From NCBI GenBank assembly GCA_021740585.1, contig JAIOZM010000007.1, forward strand, positions 1 to 64,000: a stretch of 64,000 nucleotides of DNA, written 5' to 3'. This document shows, in pieces, positions 9,878 through 17,841 of the stretch (positions within the stretch are counted from its first letter, which is position 1; every line of letters begins with the position of its first letter). The stretch comes from Bacteroidales bacterium. GTDB taxonomy: Bacteria; Bacteroidota; Bacteroidia; Bacteroidales; GCA-2748055. The notes under the pieces are model-generated. The model was not told where the DNA came from. It saw nothing but the letters and a program-made list of their open reading frames with translations, and made no database searches. Both the position numbers and the translations under genes were made by a program.

Positions 9878-10825
9878 TTCTTCTGGATACCTTTTGCTAT
9901 TGGTGCTGCAATTGGAAGTTATAGTGGTTATCAAATTGGTAAAGCTCATGGAGCGCAAGGATTTTCGGAATGGGCCGGATATATAGGAGGGGGAGCATTA
10001 ATCGGAGGGTTATCGGGAGGTGCAGCAGCAGGAATTAGTGCAGCCGGAGGAGGGGCTATGCTTGCTGGTGCCGCAGCCGGTGCTGTTGGAGGTGCTGGAT
10101 TTAATGGCCTTGCTTCAGGTTGGGATGGTCAGGCTATGTTGCGGGGAGCAAAATACGGAGCAATAGCAGGTTTAGTTGGAGGAGGTGTTGGTTCTCTAAT
10201 TGGTGGAGGATGGGGAGCTCTAGCTGGAGGATCTTCTTCAAACCTTACAAATCAGCTTCTCTATAACAATGGAGATTTTGGTGATGTAAACTGGGGATCA
10301 GTTGGCATTAGTGGATTGACTTCATTGGGAATTTATCACGGTATTAGCTATTCAAATTGGAAATGGGGAGGAGGTAAGAATTTTGGTGATGTTGAATTAA
10401 CCTACAAGGCATACAATAAGCTTAATGCGCTCTATACAAGATCACGGTTTATTAGAAGGGAATTATCAGGAGCAATATTAGAAGATGGTTCTTTCCAACG
10501 AATCTTTGCAACCGAAAGTACAGAGACTTCGATGAGGTTTAATAAGGATGACATCCCTGCAAACACAAAATATCTTGTCCATACCCATTATCCAACAGAA
10601 GGTTGGCCTGTTAATGTAAACGGGAGACTTTATGCGGCTGATCCTTACAAGCCATCAGACCCCACTGACTATCTTGCTTTAGAAATAGCTGGATTGAATG
10701 AAGGAATGATCCTGACAAACAAAAGTTTATTGAATTATCATGTAAATGGCTTGTGGAGTAATAATTGGGCTTATCCATCATTAAGATATACTCCTTTATA
10801 CTGGTGGTTCAATCTTGGCAGATAA
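8972..10825 (+). CDS. Orphan Rhs tip with JAB/DUF4329-like C-terminal domain
   Basis: The ORF has 617 residues from the first ATG, although Rhs homology extends in frame back to 8916. It has no signal peptide or shell domains. Residues 1-302 match the Rhs core end (YDPMLGRFLSPDPY, NNPLVYTDPSGE). A Gly/Ala-rich hydrophobic pre-toxin segment spans roughly residues 305-430. The last ~130 residues contain ELSGAI (E497), HTHYP (H537, H539) and PSDPTD (S562, D566), an arrangement like the JAMM metal site of JAB/DUF4329 domains, with a long insert between the HxH and S/D elements. Such displaced tips act as a reservoir that can replace the tip of the full-length gene; it may not be translated on its own. 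A small secreted protein gene follows at once. Confidence 0.75.
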   Translation: MNYGFDDNGNLAFREDSLTHQNESFQYDALNRLEQISYEFDGYPISAGNLSLTYEDGGNISSKSDLANTIVYGDGTAGPHALTSIGDLNTAYLPSDQTISYTNFNKVSSISQLDENADPINLTYTYGLDRQRIKTVFTRDALTEKTKYFLGDYEEVTTSSGTKKYHYISGGTGLCAIFVIDDQDNDTLFYTLNDHLGSLAGVINAETDAVAYFSYDAWGNPRDNDDWTTKTDADLFADRGFTGHEHLIEFGLIDMNGRVYDPMLGRFLSPDPYVQMPGYADNFNRYSYCLNNPLVYTDPSGEFFWIPFAIGAAIGSYSGYQIGKAHGAQGFSEWAGYIGGGALIGGLSGGAAAGISAAGGGAMLAGAAAGAVGGAGFNGLASGWDGQAMLRGAKYGAIAGLVGGGVGSLIGGGWGALAGGSSSNLTNQLLYNNGDFGDVNWGSVGISGLTSLGIYHGISYSNWKWGGGKNFGDVELTYKAYNKLNALYTRSRFIRRELSGAILEDGSFQRIFATESTETSMRFNKDDIPANTKYLVHTHYPTEGWPVNVNGRLYAADPYKPSDPTDYLALEIAGLNEGMILTNKSLLNYHVNGLWSNNWAYPSLRYTPLYWWFNLGR

Positions 10826-10838
10826 TTATATTATTTCA

Positions 10839-11306
10839 ATGAAGAATATAATCATAATCATAGTATTCATACTAGTTAACCATACCACCAAAGGGCAATC
10901 TTTAAATGTAAGATTTATGCCAGCGATGCATAGTAATTCTCATGTTAATGTGAATTTTACAGCTGATTCTTGTACTCTAGATTTGCTTATAAATGAGGCA
11001 GATAGTGATTCAATTTATGTTTGGTCTGAACATAGTCCCATTTCTTCTGACTACATGGCGTATTATGATACTTTTTTTAAGAATGGATATAATCAATTTG
11101 ATAGTAGTGTAGTCGTTATTCATGGGATAATTATCCAAGGGAAATATACTGTCGGTGAGGATAAATTTGATTTTATTTTCTGGTCACCTGAAAAAGGAAG
11201 TGACGGATATTTGTTTTTTGAAAAGACCCTATATTTACTGAACAACACCTTGACTACCAGAAAATCCAAGAGATATCTAAGAATTTTAAAAAAGTACTTA
11301 AATTGA
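10839..11306 (+). CDS. Small secreted protein, candidate partner/immunity of the orphan Rhs tip
   Basis: The frame is open from a TTG at 10815 that overlaps the Rhs tip. I prefer the ATG at 10839, because it starts a signal peptide (MKNIIIIIVFILVNHTTKGQ) and leaves 13 bp after the tip's stop. The mature protein is about 135 residues, has no domain I recognise, and ends in a basic tail (TTRKSKRYLRILKKYLN). A strong terminator follows directly, closing the tip-partner unit. Its position matches that of Rhs immunity genes; the role is inferred only from this. Confidence 0.6.
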   Translation: MKNIIIIIVFILVNHTTKGQSLNVRFMPAMHSNSHVNVNFTADSCTLDLLINEADSDSIYVWSEHSPISSDYMAYYDTFFKNGYNQFDSSVVVIHGIIIQGKYTVGEDKFDFIFWSPEKGSDGYLFFEKTLYLLNNTLTTRKSKRYLRILKKYLN

Positions 11307-11309
11307 GAT

Positions 11310-11338
11310 AAAAGCCTCGGATCACTCCGGGGCTTTTC
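11310..11338 (+). terminator. Rho-independent terminator after the orphan tip unit
   Basis: An 11-bp stem (AAAAGCCTCGG pairing with CCGGGGCTTTT, one G-U pair) with a 6-base loop lies 4 bp after the stop at 11306. The flanking A and T runs would let it work on both strands. Confidence 0.8.
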
Positions 11339-11342
11339 TTCT

Positions 11343-11519
11343 TTAAGACGCAATTTGTTGCTGAATATTATCCTTAAACAGGAAAGCGTCCAGAAACTCA
11401 TTTACCAGCCGTTTTTTATCATTCGGAAGTTTTTCAACTTTCCTGAACTGGTTTAACAGGTCGTTATCGCTTAAGGAACTTTCAACCTTGTCCTGAAGTA
11501 TCCCCTCTACCAACCCCAT
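11343..11519 (-). pseudogene. C-terminal remnant of an XRE-family regulator
   Basis: The minus strand encodes 58 residues starting MGLVEGILQDKVESSLSDND and containing LLNQFRKVEKLPNDKKRLV. This resembles the C-terminal helix commonly found after the HTH domain in Bacteroidota XRE regulators (pattern LLxxFRxxxxLxxxDKxxV). An in-frame stop lies just upstream and the HTH itself is missing. I therefore call it the broken end of a regulator gene. Confidence 0.5.
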
Positions 11520-11792
11520 CTTTCATGCCAGCAGATAAGTGCCTAAATTTGGCCCATGAGAAAATATAAAAGACATTGCCAGGCTAATATGTTTGCTCAC
11601 ATCGAAGCCTGCAAAAACGATAACAGGCATACATAACTCTCTGGCGCTTTAATTCCGACATAAACAAATATCCGATTATCTTTAATTAGATTTATGATCC
11701 GGTTGGTTAGACGGATACTGTGTGCTAGCTAGCACCTGAGATTAAACTCACAAATAAACATAACCAAATATGATTACATTCAATAAATGTTG
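11520..11792. other. Decayed intergenic stretch with a 14-bp palindrome
   Basis: No convincing gene is present. A 26-codon ORF (11556-11636, plus strand) begins MRKYKRHCQANMFAHIEACK; I do not recognise it. A perfect 14-bp palindrome, GTGCTAGCTAGCAC, lies at 11722-11735, about 60 bp upstream of the promoter of the DUF4143 gene, and could be an operator. Confidence 0.4.
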
Positions 11793-11800
11793 TATCTTTG
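11793..11800 (+). promoter_or_regulatory. Bacteroidota -7 box for the DUF4143 ATPase gene
   Basis: TATCTTTG matches the Bacteroidota TAnnTTTG -7 element. With the usual spacing, transcription would start only a few bases before the ATG at 11810, giving a nearly leaderless mRNA. Confidence 0.6.
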
Positions 11801-11809
11801 AAATAAAAA

Positions 11810-12928
11810 ATGTATCAAAGATATTTAAAAGAGAAAATTCTTAAAAAAATTAATTCCGGTAAAGCTATTGTATTAATTGGTCCAAGGCAAGTTGGAAAAA
11901 CCACCTTAATAAAGGAGGTTCTTGGCACAAAAAAATATCTGTTCTTTGATGGGGATGACCCACGTACAAGAACATTACTAAACCAGCCGAACACCCAGGA
12001 AATTAAACAATTGTTAAGCAAACATGAATTCATTTTTATTGATGAAGCACAAAGAATTGCAGGAATTGGATTAACTATGAAAATAATAACAGATCAATTT
12101 AAAGATGTGCAGTTATTAACAAGTGGATCTTCTTCTTTTGATTTATCAAATAAAATAAACGAGGCATTAACAGGAAGGAAATGGGAGTATCAATTATTCC
12201 CGATATCCTGGGAAGAGTTTGAGAATCATCATGGATACTTGCACGGAGAACAGCAACTGGAAACCAGATTGCTTTACGGACTTTACCCCGATGTTCTAAA
12301 CAACCCCGGAGAAGAAGTGAGTATATTAAGAAATCTTTTAAATAGCTACTTATACCGGGATATTTTAGCACAATCAGAACTAAGAAAACCAGAAATACTA
12401 GATAAGCTGGTACAAGCTTTAGCTTTACAAGTTGGAAGCGAGGTGAATTATTCTGAACTAGGACAAATATTATCAGTTGACCGAAATACTGTGGAGAGGT
12501 ACATAGAGATATTAGAAAAGGGTTTTGTAATTTTTAAATTAGGTAGTTTTAGTAAAAATGTTCGCAATGAGATAAAGAAAAACAAAAAAATATACTTCTA
12601 TGATAACGGTATAAGAAATATGATAATTGGAAATTTTGATCCACTTGACCTTCGAACAGATAAAGGTGCGTTATGGGAAAATTTTCTGATTTCAGAAAGA
12701 GTTAAGCAAAATGAATATAAGGAAAGTTTAGCAAGAAAATACTTTTGGAGAACTAAACAGCAACAAGAAGTTGATTTTGTGGAAGATATTGGAGGGCGTA
12801 TTTATGGTTATGAGTTTAAATGGTCTGAAACAAAAGCAAAAAAGTTATCAAAAACATTTACAGACGCATATAAATCTGAGAATAAAATAATTACAAGGAA
12901 AAATTTTCGGGATTTTGTAATAATTTAA
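11810..12928 (+). CDS. AAA (AAA_14) ATPase with DUF4143 domain
   Basis: This 372-residue protein has Walker A GPRQVGKT at residues 24-31 and Walker B FIFIDEAQ with D78/E79. A winged-helix segment follows at about residues 215-245 (YSELGQILSVDRNTVERYIEIL). The C-terminal DUF4143 domain shows the restriction-endonuclease-like pattern EVDF and YEFKW at about residues 318-340. Length is normal for this widespread family, whose role is unproven; members are often linked to mobile or defence loci and are found in many unrelated genomic positions. It is a lone gene with its own promoter, set between Rhs fragments, which suggests it arrived as part of the island's turnover. Confidence 0.88.
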   Translation: MYQRYLKEKILKKINSGKAIVLIGPRQVGKTTLIKEVLGTKKYLFFDGDDPRTRTLLNQPNTQEIKQLLSKHEFIFIDEAQRIAGIGLTMKIITDQFKDVQLLTSGSSSFDLSNKINEALTGRKWEYQLFPISWEEFENHHGYLHGEQQLETRLLYGLYPDVLNNPGEEVSILRNLLNSYLYRDILAQSELRKPEILDKLVQALALQVGSEVNYSELGQILSVDRNTVERYIEILEKGFVIFKLGSFSKNVRNEIKKNKKIYFYDNGIRNMIIGNFDPLDLRTDKGALWENFLISERVKQNEYKESLARKYFWRTKQQQEVDFVEDIGGRIYGYEFKWSETKAKKLSKTFTDAYKSENKIITRKNFRDFVII

Positions 12929-12961
12929 ACACCGCCAGCACATACAGATTATATATAATAA

Positions 12962-12990
12962 GGTCTCGACAGTCAAAGAATAAAAACAGT
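12962..12990 (+). pseudogene. Third Rhs core scrap
   Basis: The 29 bases starting GGTCTCGACAGTCAAAGAAT match the Rhs core at 6493-6521 at about 26 positions. The flanks have lost similarity. This indicates that Rhs-derived DNA once continued past the DUF4143 gene. Confidence 0.6.
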
Positions 12991-13029
12991 AATTCTGCAC
13001 CATTATACTCAATTAATCAGAACTCTAAT

Positions 13030-13037
13030 TATCTTTG
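13030..13037 (+). promoter_or_regulatory. -7 box for the ABC-F gene
   Basis: TATCTTTG fits the Bacteroidota TAnnTTTG -7 consensus, 23 bp before the ATG at 13061. Confidence 0.6.
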
Positions 13038-13060
13038 CGGCCTTATTAAAAATAGCACGA

Positions 13061-14698
13061 ATGATTTCAATAGACGGATTGGGTGTAGAGTTTGGTGGAA
13101 CAAGCCTTTTTAAGGAAGTTTCTTTTGCGGTAAACGAAAAAGACCGCATTGCCCTGATGGGGAAAAATGGTGCCGGAAAGTCAACTTTACTAAAAATATT
13201 GGCTGGGATTAAACAGCCTAATTATGGTCGGGTTTCAGCTCCTGAAGATGCCATAATCGCCTATTTGCCCCAGCACATTAATATTGAAAATAACAGATCT
13301 GTTTTCGAAGAGGCCTCTCAGGCTTTTGGTGAGCTAAACGCCATGAAGAAGGAAATGGATGAGTTGAATGGTCAACTTGAAACCCGTACCGACTATGAAT
13401 CGCAAGAATATTACGACATAATTGAAAAGGTATCTACACTTAGCGAAAAAGTGTATAGTCTGGGTGATATAAATTTCGATGCTGAAGTGGAGAAAATCCT
13501 TATCGGACTGGGATTTGTCCGCACAGATTTTGCCCGGCCCACAAGCGAATATAGCGGTGGCTGGCGCATGAGGATAGAATTGGCCAAAATTCTGCTTCAA
13601 AATCCCGATCTTATTCTTCTCGATGAGCCTACCAATCACCTCGATATTGAATCGGTACAATGGCTCGAAGATTTCCTCATAAACAGTGCCAAAGCCGTAA
13701 TTGTAATCTCTCACGACCGGGCCTTCATCGATACTATTACAACCCGCACCATTGAAGTGACCATGGGCAGAATTTATGATTATAAAGTAAACTATTCGCA
13801 ATATCTTGTTCTGCGACAGGAAAGACGTGAGCAGCAACAAAAAGCCTTCGACGAGCAGCAAAAGATGATTGCAGAAAATCAATTGTTTATAGAACGATTC
13901 CGTGGTACATATTCTAAAACAAATCAGGTGCAGTCGAGGGTACGGATGCTAGAGAAACTCAAAATACTTGAAATTGACGAAGTCGACAGTTCCCATTTGA
14001 GACTTCGCTTCCCTCCTGCCCCACGATCGGGAAATTATCCGGTTATTGCAGAAAATGTATCCAAATCGTACGACAAGCACCTGGTTTTTTCAGAAGCTTC
14101 CTTTACCATATCGAGGGGTGAGAAAATTGCTTTTGTAGGGAAAAACGGTGAGGGTAAATCTACCATGATTAAAGCCATTATGGGAGAAATTGAGCACGGA
14201 GGTAAGCTGAATCTAGGTCACAACACCATGGTAGGTTATTTTGCTCAGAACGAAGCTTCACTGCTCGACGAATCACTTACGGTTTTCCAAACCATCGACG
14301 ATATTGCCAAAGGAGAGATACGAACCAAAATTAAAGATTTGCTAGGTGCTTTTATGTTTGGAGGTGAAGATCTCGACAAGAAGGTGCGCGTACTTTCGGG
14401 TGGAGAACGTACCCGACTGGCTATGATAAAGCTACTATTGGAACCCTATAATCTGCTTATACTCGATGAGCCTACCAATCATCTCGATATTCGCACCAAA
14501 GACATCCTGAAGCAGGCCTTAATGAACTACGACGGCACCCTGATACTTGTATCACACGACCGCGATTTTCTCGACGGAATGGTAAGCAAAGTGTATGAAT
14601 TTGGTAACAAAAGAGTAAAAGAACATCTGGAAGGGATAAAAGAGTTTTTGACGCGAAAAAAAATGGAGAGTCTTCGCGAGTTAGAAGCACGAAAATAA
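13061..14698 (+). CDS. ABC-F family ATP-binding protein
   Basis: The 545-residue protein has two ABC ATPase domains in tandem and no membrane segments, the hallmark of ABC-F proteins that act on the ribosome. Domain 1 has Walker A GKNGAGKST (residues ~35-43), signature SGGWRMR and Walker B LILLDEPTNHLD. Domain 2 has GKNGEGKST, signature SGGERTR and LLILDEPTNHLD. Between them is the charged ABC-F linker (YSKTNQVQSRVRMLEKL). The length suits the EttA/YbiT/Uup-like subgroups. Housekeeping translation roles and antibiotic protection both occur in this family. Chromosomal context without resistance genes favours housekeeping. It is a single gene bordering the Rhs island. Confidence 0.93.
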   Translation: MISIDGLGVEFGGTSLFKEVSFAVNEKDRIALMGKNGAGKSTLLKILAGIKQPNYGRVSAPEDAIIAYLPQHINIENNRSVFEEASQAFGELNAMKKEMDELNGQLETRTDYESQEYYDIIEKVSTLSEKVYSLGDINFDAEVEKILIGLGFVRTDFARPTSEYSGGWRMRIELAKILLQNPDLILLDEPTNHLDIESVQWLEDFLINSAKAVIVISHDRAFIDTITTRTIEVTMGRIYDYKVNYSQYLVLRQERREQQQKAFDEQQKMIAENQLFIERFRGTYSKTNQVQSRVRMLEKLKILEIDEVDSSHLRLRFPPAPRSGNYPVIAENVSKSYDKHLVFSEASFTISRGEKIAFVGKNGEGKSTMIKAIMGEIEHGGKLNLGHNTMVGYFAQNEASLLDESLTVFQTIDDIAKGEIRTKIKDLLGAFMFGGEDLDKKVRVLSGGERTRLAMIKLLLEPYNLLILDEPTNHLDIRTKDILKQALMNYDGTLILVSHDRDFLDGMVSKVYEFGNKRVKEHLEGIKEFLTRKKMESLRELEARK

Positions 14699-14793
14699 AT
14701 AATTCAATAAAGTTTATTTTCCCAATTAAAATACCCTTTTCAATTTTTAAAAATCATAGCAGACCGGATACAAATAAAAACAGCAGGTTTTCC

Positions 14794-14874
14794 TTAGGGT
14801 CTGATTTTATCAGCCACGATATGTGTTTGTGATTCTTTCCCTTTTTGAAAAATTTCCATGCAATGCTTGCTCAT
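14794..14874 (-). other. Short minus-strand ORF, possible gene remnant
   Basis: Twenty-six codons begin MSKHCMEIFQKGKESQ and end DKIRP. The codon pattern looks protein-like, and an upstream frame (AFEKLKK) joins it if one base is shifted. It lies in the 264-bp gap between the ABC-F gene and a T9SS gene. I do not recognise the product; it could be the end of a lost gene. Confidence 0.25.
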
Positions 14875-14962
14875 TTCTTCAGTTTTTCAAATGCATTACC
14901 TAAATTCGAGTTTCCTTGTTCAAACTTTAGGTAACAAGTCGATTTCTTCTGATCCTGCAACT

Positions 14963-15583
14963 TTATTTTACTACCAATCTGTCAGAGACAAGTATGGCAT
15001 TGCCAGAAGACAACTGGAAAAAATACAGACCTTCAGCTAAATTTCCTTTTTCGATTATTAATTGATCTGTAACTATGTTTTCAACTATTCTCACAGCTTG
15101 TCCCAGGGAATTAATTAAGGTGAATGTATAGCTACTCTGTTCGGGATTTTCAAAGTTCAGTCTAGCTGTTTCATTGAAAGGATTGGGCGATATACTCCAC
15201 TCAGGTTCAAAATTATTTTTGCCTGTACCCGTCGGAGCTGCAATGGTAAAATTATCACTGTCATCACTATAGTCACTGTCAACATTGTCTTGAACCACCC
15301 TTATTTTCGCCTGATTTGTATTTATATCAGGAACTGTCCATTCATAAGAAAGAGCAGCTTCAGAGATGTCAGCTTGAATTATATTCCAGGTAGCTCCACC
15401 ATCTGTTGAGAAAAACAAATCCCAATTCAAAGTGTTATGCGATATAACAACCTGCCAGGAAATGCTTATTGTTTGCCCCGGTATAAAGGTTTCACCTCCC
15501 GTTGGAGTTGTTAAAGCCACATGGGCTTCAGCACTAAAAAAAGATATTATTTGAAGTGAAAGTATTAGTGATAAAGTTCTCAT
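14963..15583 (-). CDS. Small T9SS-secreted Ig-like protein
   Basis: The protein has 206 residues and starts with a signal peptide (MRTLSLILSLQIISFFSAEA). It continues with a single beta-sandwich of the Ser-Thr-rich/Ig-like kind seen in cell-surface proteins (TTPTGGETFIPGQTISISWQ, WTVPDINTNQAKIRV). The last ~80 residues are a T9SS sorting domain (ISPNPFNETARLNF, LINSLGQAVR, LAEGLYFFQL, DRLVVK). It has no catalytic domain, so it is probably an adhesin-like or structural surface protein. It is a single gene, with about 320 bp of repeat-containing DNA upstream. Confidence 0.82.
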   Translation of the reverse strand: MRTLSLILSLQIISFFSAEAHVALTTPTGGETFIPGQTISISWQVVISHNTLNWDLFFSTDGGATWNIIQADISEAALSYEWTVPDINTNQAKIRVVQDNVDSDYSDDSDNFTIAAPTGTGKNNFEPEWSISPNPFNETARLNFENPEQSSYTFTLINSLGQAVRIVENIVTDQLIIEKGNLAEGLYFFQLSSGNAILVSDRLVVK

Positions 15584-15906
15584 ATTTAATGATGCATTTA
15601 TGTTATAAAATTATTAGTAAACCCCGTTATTGCGAGTGTAGCGAATCAATCTCACATTTTTTCCGAACACTAATAATATAAAATAAACAACTCTGAAGCT
15701 GCAAGGTTCAATTCTGCAAATTTATGTTGTGATTATTCAATTTTTTGAAATCTATGTTCACTGACCTTCAGAGCCATAGAATTTATAGCCTGTTACACTA
15801 AAAACCTGTGCCAATTATAAATACAATTTTTTTATAACTACATACATTTTGCATTCTCAACATTCTTGCCGAAATTTGTCAGCCTGTCATGGTCGCTTTT
15901 ATTTAA
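15584..15906. other. Intergenic region with a dispersed-repeat element
   Basis: The divergent gap between the T9SS gene and truA holds no gene. At 15626-15656 is the sequence CGTTATTGCGAGTGTAGCGA followed by ATCAATCTCAC. It closely resembles a widespread repeat of Bacteroidota and other genomes (CATTGCGAGCGAAGCGAAGCAATCTC). No TAnnTTTG box is obvious before truA. Confidence 0.55.
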
Positions 15907-16704
15907 TTGAAACTAACTTTGAAACAACGCTATATTATTGAGCTCTCCTATTCCGGAAAGAATTTTCACGGATGGCAAATTCAGCCAAACGCAAACACAG
16001 TGCAACAATACCTGCAAGAATCTTTATCAATCTTAACACAGGAGGAGATAATTATTACCGGAGCAGGCAGAACCGACACAGGCGTTCATGCCAGCTATTA
16101 TGTGGCTCATTTTGATAGTGATAGCGATCTGGACACAGAATCATTATCCTTCAGACTAAATCAGTTTGTATCGAAAGATCTCAGTATTTTTAGCATCCGT
16201 AGAACCTCAGATGATTTCCATGCCCGATTCGACGCCCTGAGCCGTACCTATAAATACATCATCAACACCAAAAAATCAGCATTCCTGAACAATTTATCCT
16301 ACTATTATTCTGGAGATCTGGATTTAGAAAAAATGAATGTATGTTCAACTATTTTAATGGAATATTCAGACTTTACCAGCTTTGCAAAACTACACAGCGA
16401 CAACAAAACCAATATTTGTAAGATTGAAAAAGCAGTATGGGAAAAACATGATGATTATGTCATTTTTACCATTAAGGCAGACCGCTTTTTGAGGAATATG
16501 GTACGAGCCATTACCGCTACCCTGCTGGATGTTGGAAAGGGGAAAATAGATATGAAGGAATTCAAAAATATTATCAATAAAAAGGACAATCAGCTCGCCT
16601 CGATGTCAGCCCCTGCCAAAGGTCTCTATTTATATGATATTGAGTATGAGGGGAAGTTTGGATTGAGGAATTTAGGGAAAAATGGGGTGTTTCCTTTTTT
16701 ATAG
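15907..16704 (+). CDS. truA: tRNA pseudouridine(38-40) synthase TruA
   Basis: TruA converts uridines 38-40 in the anticodon arm of many tRNAs to pseudouridine. The 265-residue length is typical. The catalytic aspartate is D57 in GAGRTDTGVHA. Other family motifs are LSYSGKNFHGWQIQP near the N-terminus, FHARFDALSRTYKY and the C-terminal FLRNMVRAI. No ATG fits: the frame starts with TTG at 15907 or a second TTG at 15919, and both leave the conserved YIIELSY intact. There is no Shine-Dalgarno sequence, as is common in this phylum. It is a single gene, followed by a repeat-filled gap. Confidence 0.94.
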   Translation: MKLTLKQRYIIELSYSGKNFHGWQIQPNANTVQQYLQESLSILTQEEIIITGAGRTDTGVHASYYVAHFDSDSDLDTESLSFRLNQFVSKDLSIFSIRRTSDDFHARFDALSRTYKYIINTKKSAFLNNLSYYYSGDLDLEKMNVCSTILMEYSDFTSFAKLHSDNKTNICKIEKAVWEKHDDYVIFTIKADRFLRNMVRAITATLLDVGKGKIDMKEFKNIINKKDNQLASMSAPAKGLYLYDIEYEGKFGLRNLGKNGVFPFL

Positions 16705-16709
16705 GATTG

Positions 16710-16950
16710 AGACGCAAGATTTTGCGTCTGTGCTGGAGAGCTAGCGATCAAGATTTTAAAAAAGCTTGTGCGTTCAATTCCTTCAAAGTGAGGTATAGCT
16801 CCTCCCCTTTTTAGAGGGAGGTTGGGAGGGGGTTGGCCTGAGTGCTGGCGCAGCATTTCGGCATTTCGGCATTTCGGCTCCGCTCAATGACCTACATGCT
16901 AAAGTCAGGATGGATCGGAATGTCGATAGTCAGGATGGATAGGAATGTTA
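16710..16950. repeat. Cluster of dispersed and tandem repeats
   Basis: The truA-thioesterase gap contains no gene but several repeats in series. An 8-bp-stem hairpin (AGACGCAA, loop GATT, TTGCGTCT) is at 16710-16729. A CCTCCCC...GGGAGGTTGGGAGGGGG element lies at about 16799-16832. Three tandem copies of GCATTTCG are at 16853-16876, followed by CTCCGCTCAATGACC. Two copies of GTCAGGATGGATNGGAATGT are at 16904-16923 and 16929-16948. These types recur between genes in many Bacteroidota. The first hairpin may also end truA transcripts, although no T-run follows. Confidence 0.7.
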
Positions 16951-16983
16951 CAGTGACAAAAATTCTGATCTGGCAGGAATTTC

Positions 16984-17715
16984 TCAATAAGAAATCTTCG
17001 CCTCTGCTCTAAAAATCTCTTTATCCGTCTCTTTATTTTTTGCCATAAATGCATAGCCATCAGCAACTTTTTGATAGAAAATAATGACTTCATCATTTAG
17101 GTGTGCTTCAGAAACAAAGCGAATCTCAAACTCCGAAATTTCGAACTTTCCCAGATGATAATCATCCAATGAATCGATACACCATTGTATGTACTTGGTA
17201 TTGTTCACGTGATTATACACATCAATATCGGCGTAGGGTACCTTGAGTTCACGGCTTGATTCAAAACTCTCAGGCAGATTGATTTGTCCGGGTTTAGCAT
17301 CATAAACACTATCTGATTCAGGTGGAATTCTTTGCAAATGAGGAGTAATTCTTTGTGGACGGTGAGTGGCAGAATCGACTAATAACCAGGCACTTGAAGC
17401 TTGTATTTTCAGGGAGTTTGTATTTGCATCAAAGACTTCGAAATCTCTATAAGCAAATAAATTTTCATATTTTTTCCCCCATGTATTTAAACTCAGACTG
17501 TCGCCCCAGCCGGGAAAATCTTTAACCATTATTTTCAATCCTGACAAAACCCACATGAGACCTTCGGGTTGTAATGATTGATAACCCGCTCCAAAACTCT
17601 CAGCATGCATCCATGCACTTTCCTGAAGAATCTGGGCTATGGCCGAAATCCGGATCTTAGCTTTTGGATTGCAGTGAAAAGAATAAACAAAATAATCATA
17701 GGTCCATTTAGGCAT
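16984..17715 (-). CDS. Acyl-ACP thioesterase
   Basis: This 243-residue protein belongs to the acyl-ACP thioesterase family (FatA/FatB-like), which releases fatty acids from acyl carrier protein. The family has two hotdog folds. The N-terminal one is visible from YDYFVYSFHCNPKAKI with a following helix (ILQESAWMHAESFG). The second begins around YADIDVYNHVNNTKYIQWCI, which carries the conserved DxNxHVNN-type catalytic motif. The length is normal for bacterial members. It lies 126 bp downstream of aroE on the same strand and could be read from the same transcript. Likely role: setting the free fatty acid or membrane lipid chain pool. Confidence 0.9.
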   Translation of the reverse strand: MPKWTYDYFVYSFHCNPKAKIRISAIAQILQESAWMHAESFGAGYQSLQPEGLMWVLSGLKIMVKDFPGWGDSLSLNTWGKKYENLFAYRDFEVFDANTNSLKIQASSAWLLVDSATHRPQRITPHLQRIPPESDSVYDAKPGQINLPESFESSRELKVPYADIDVYNHVNNTKYIQWCIDSLDDYHLGKFEISEFEIRFVSEAHLNDEVIIFYQKVADGYAFMAKNKETDKEIFRAEAKISY

Positions 17716-17841
17716 CTTTCTTATTATTTTCTAATTAATCTATAAAACTTATCATTTCAGCCCGCTAAAATTCATTATTAAAAACCAACACTCTGCCCTT
17801 CTGTGCAATAAATATCTCAGCGGTATTTATTTAGGAAATAA

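Noticed and set aside
11556-11636. Short ORF MRKYKRHCQANMFAHIEACK as a possible transposase remnant
   Set aside because: Only 26 codons, no DDE or HTH motif and no terminal inverted repeats nearby; left as unrecognised.
11341-11790. Possible insertion sequence between the Rhs tip and DUF4143 gene
   Set aside because: No transposase frame, no flanking inverted repeats and no target duplication were found.
13334-13882. 182-residue minus-strand ORF inside the ABC-F gene
   Set aside because: It is antisense to a clearly conserved ABC-F coding region, has odd composition and no recognisable motif.
16710-16729. Hairpin after truA as an intrinsic terminator
   Set aside because: The stem is good but no T-run follows; it matches a dispersed hairpin repeat better.
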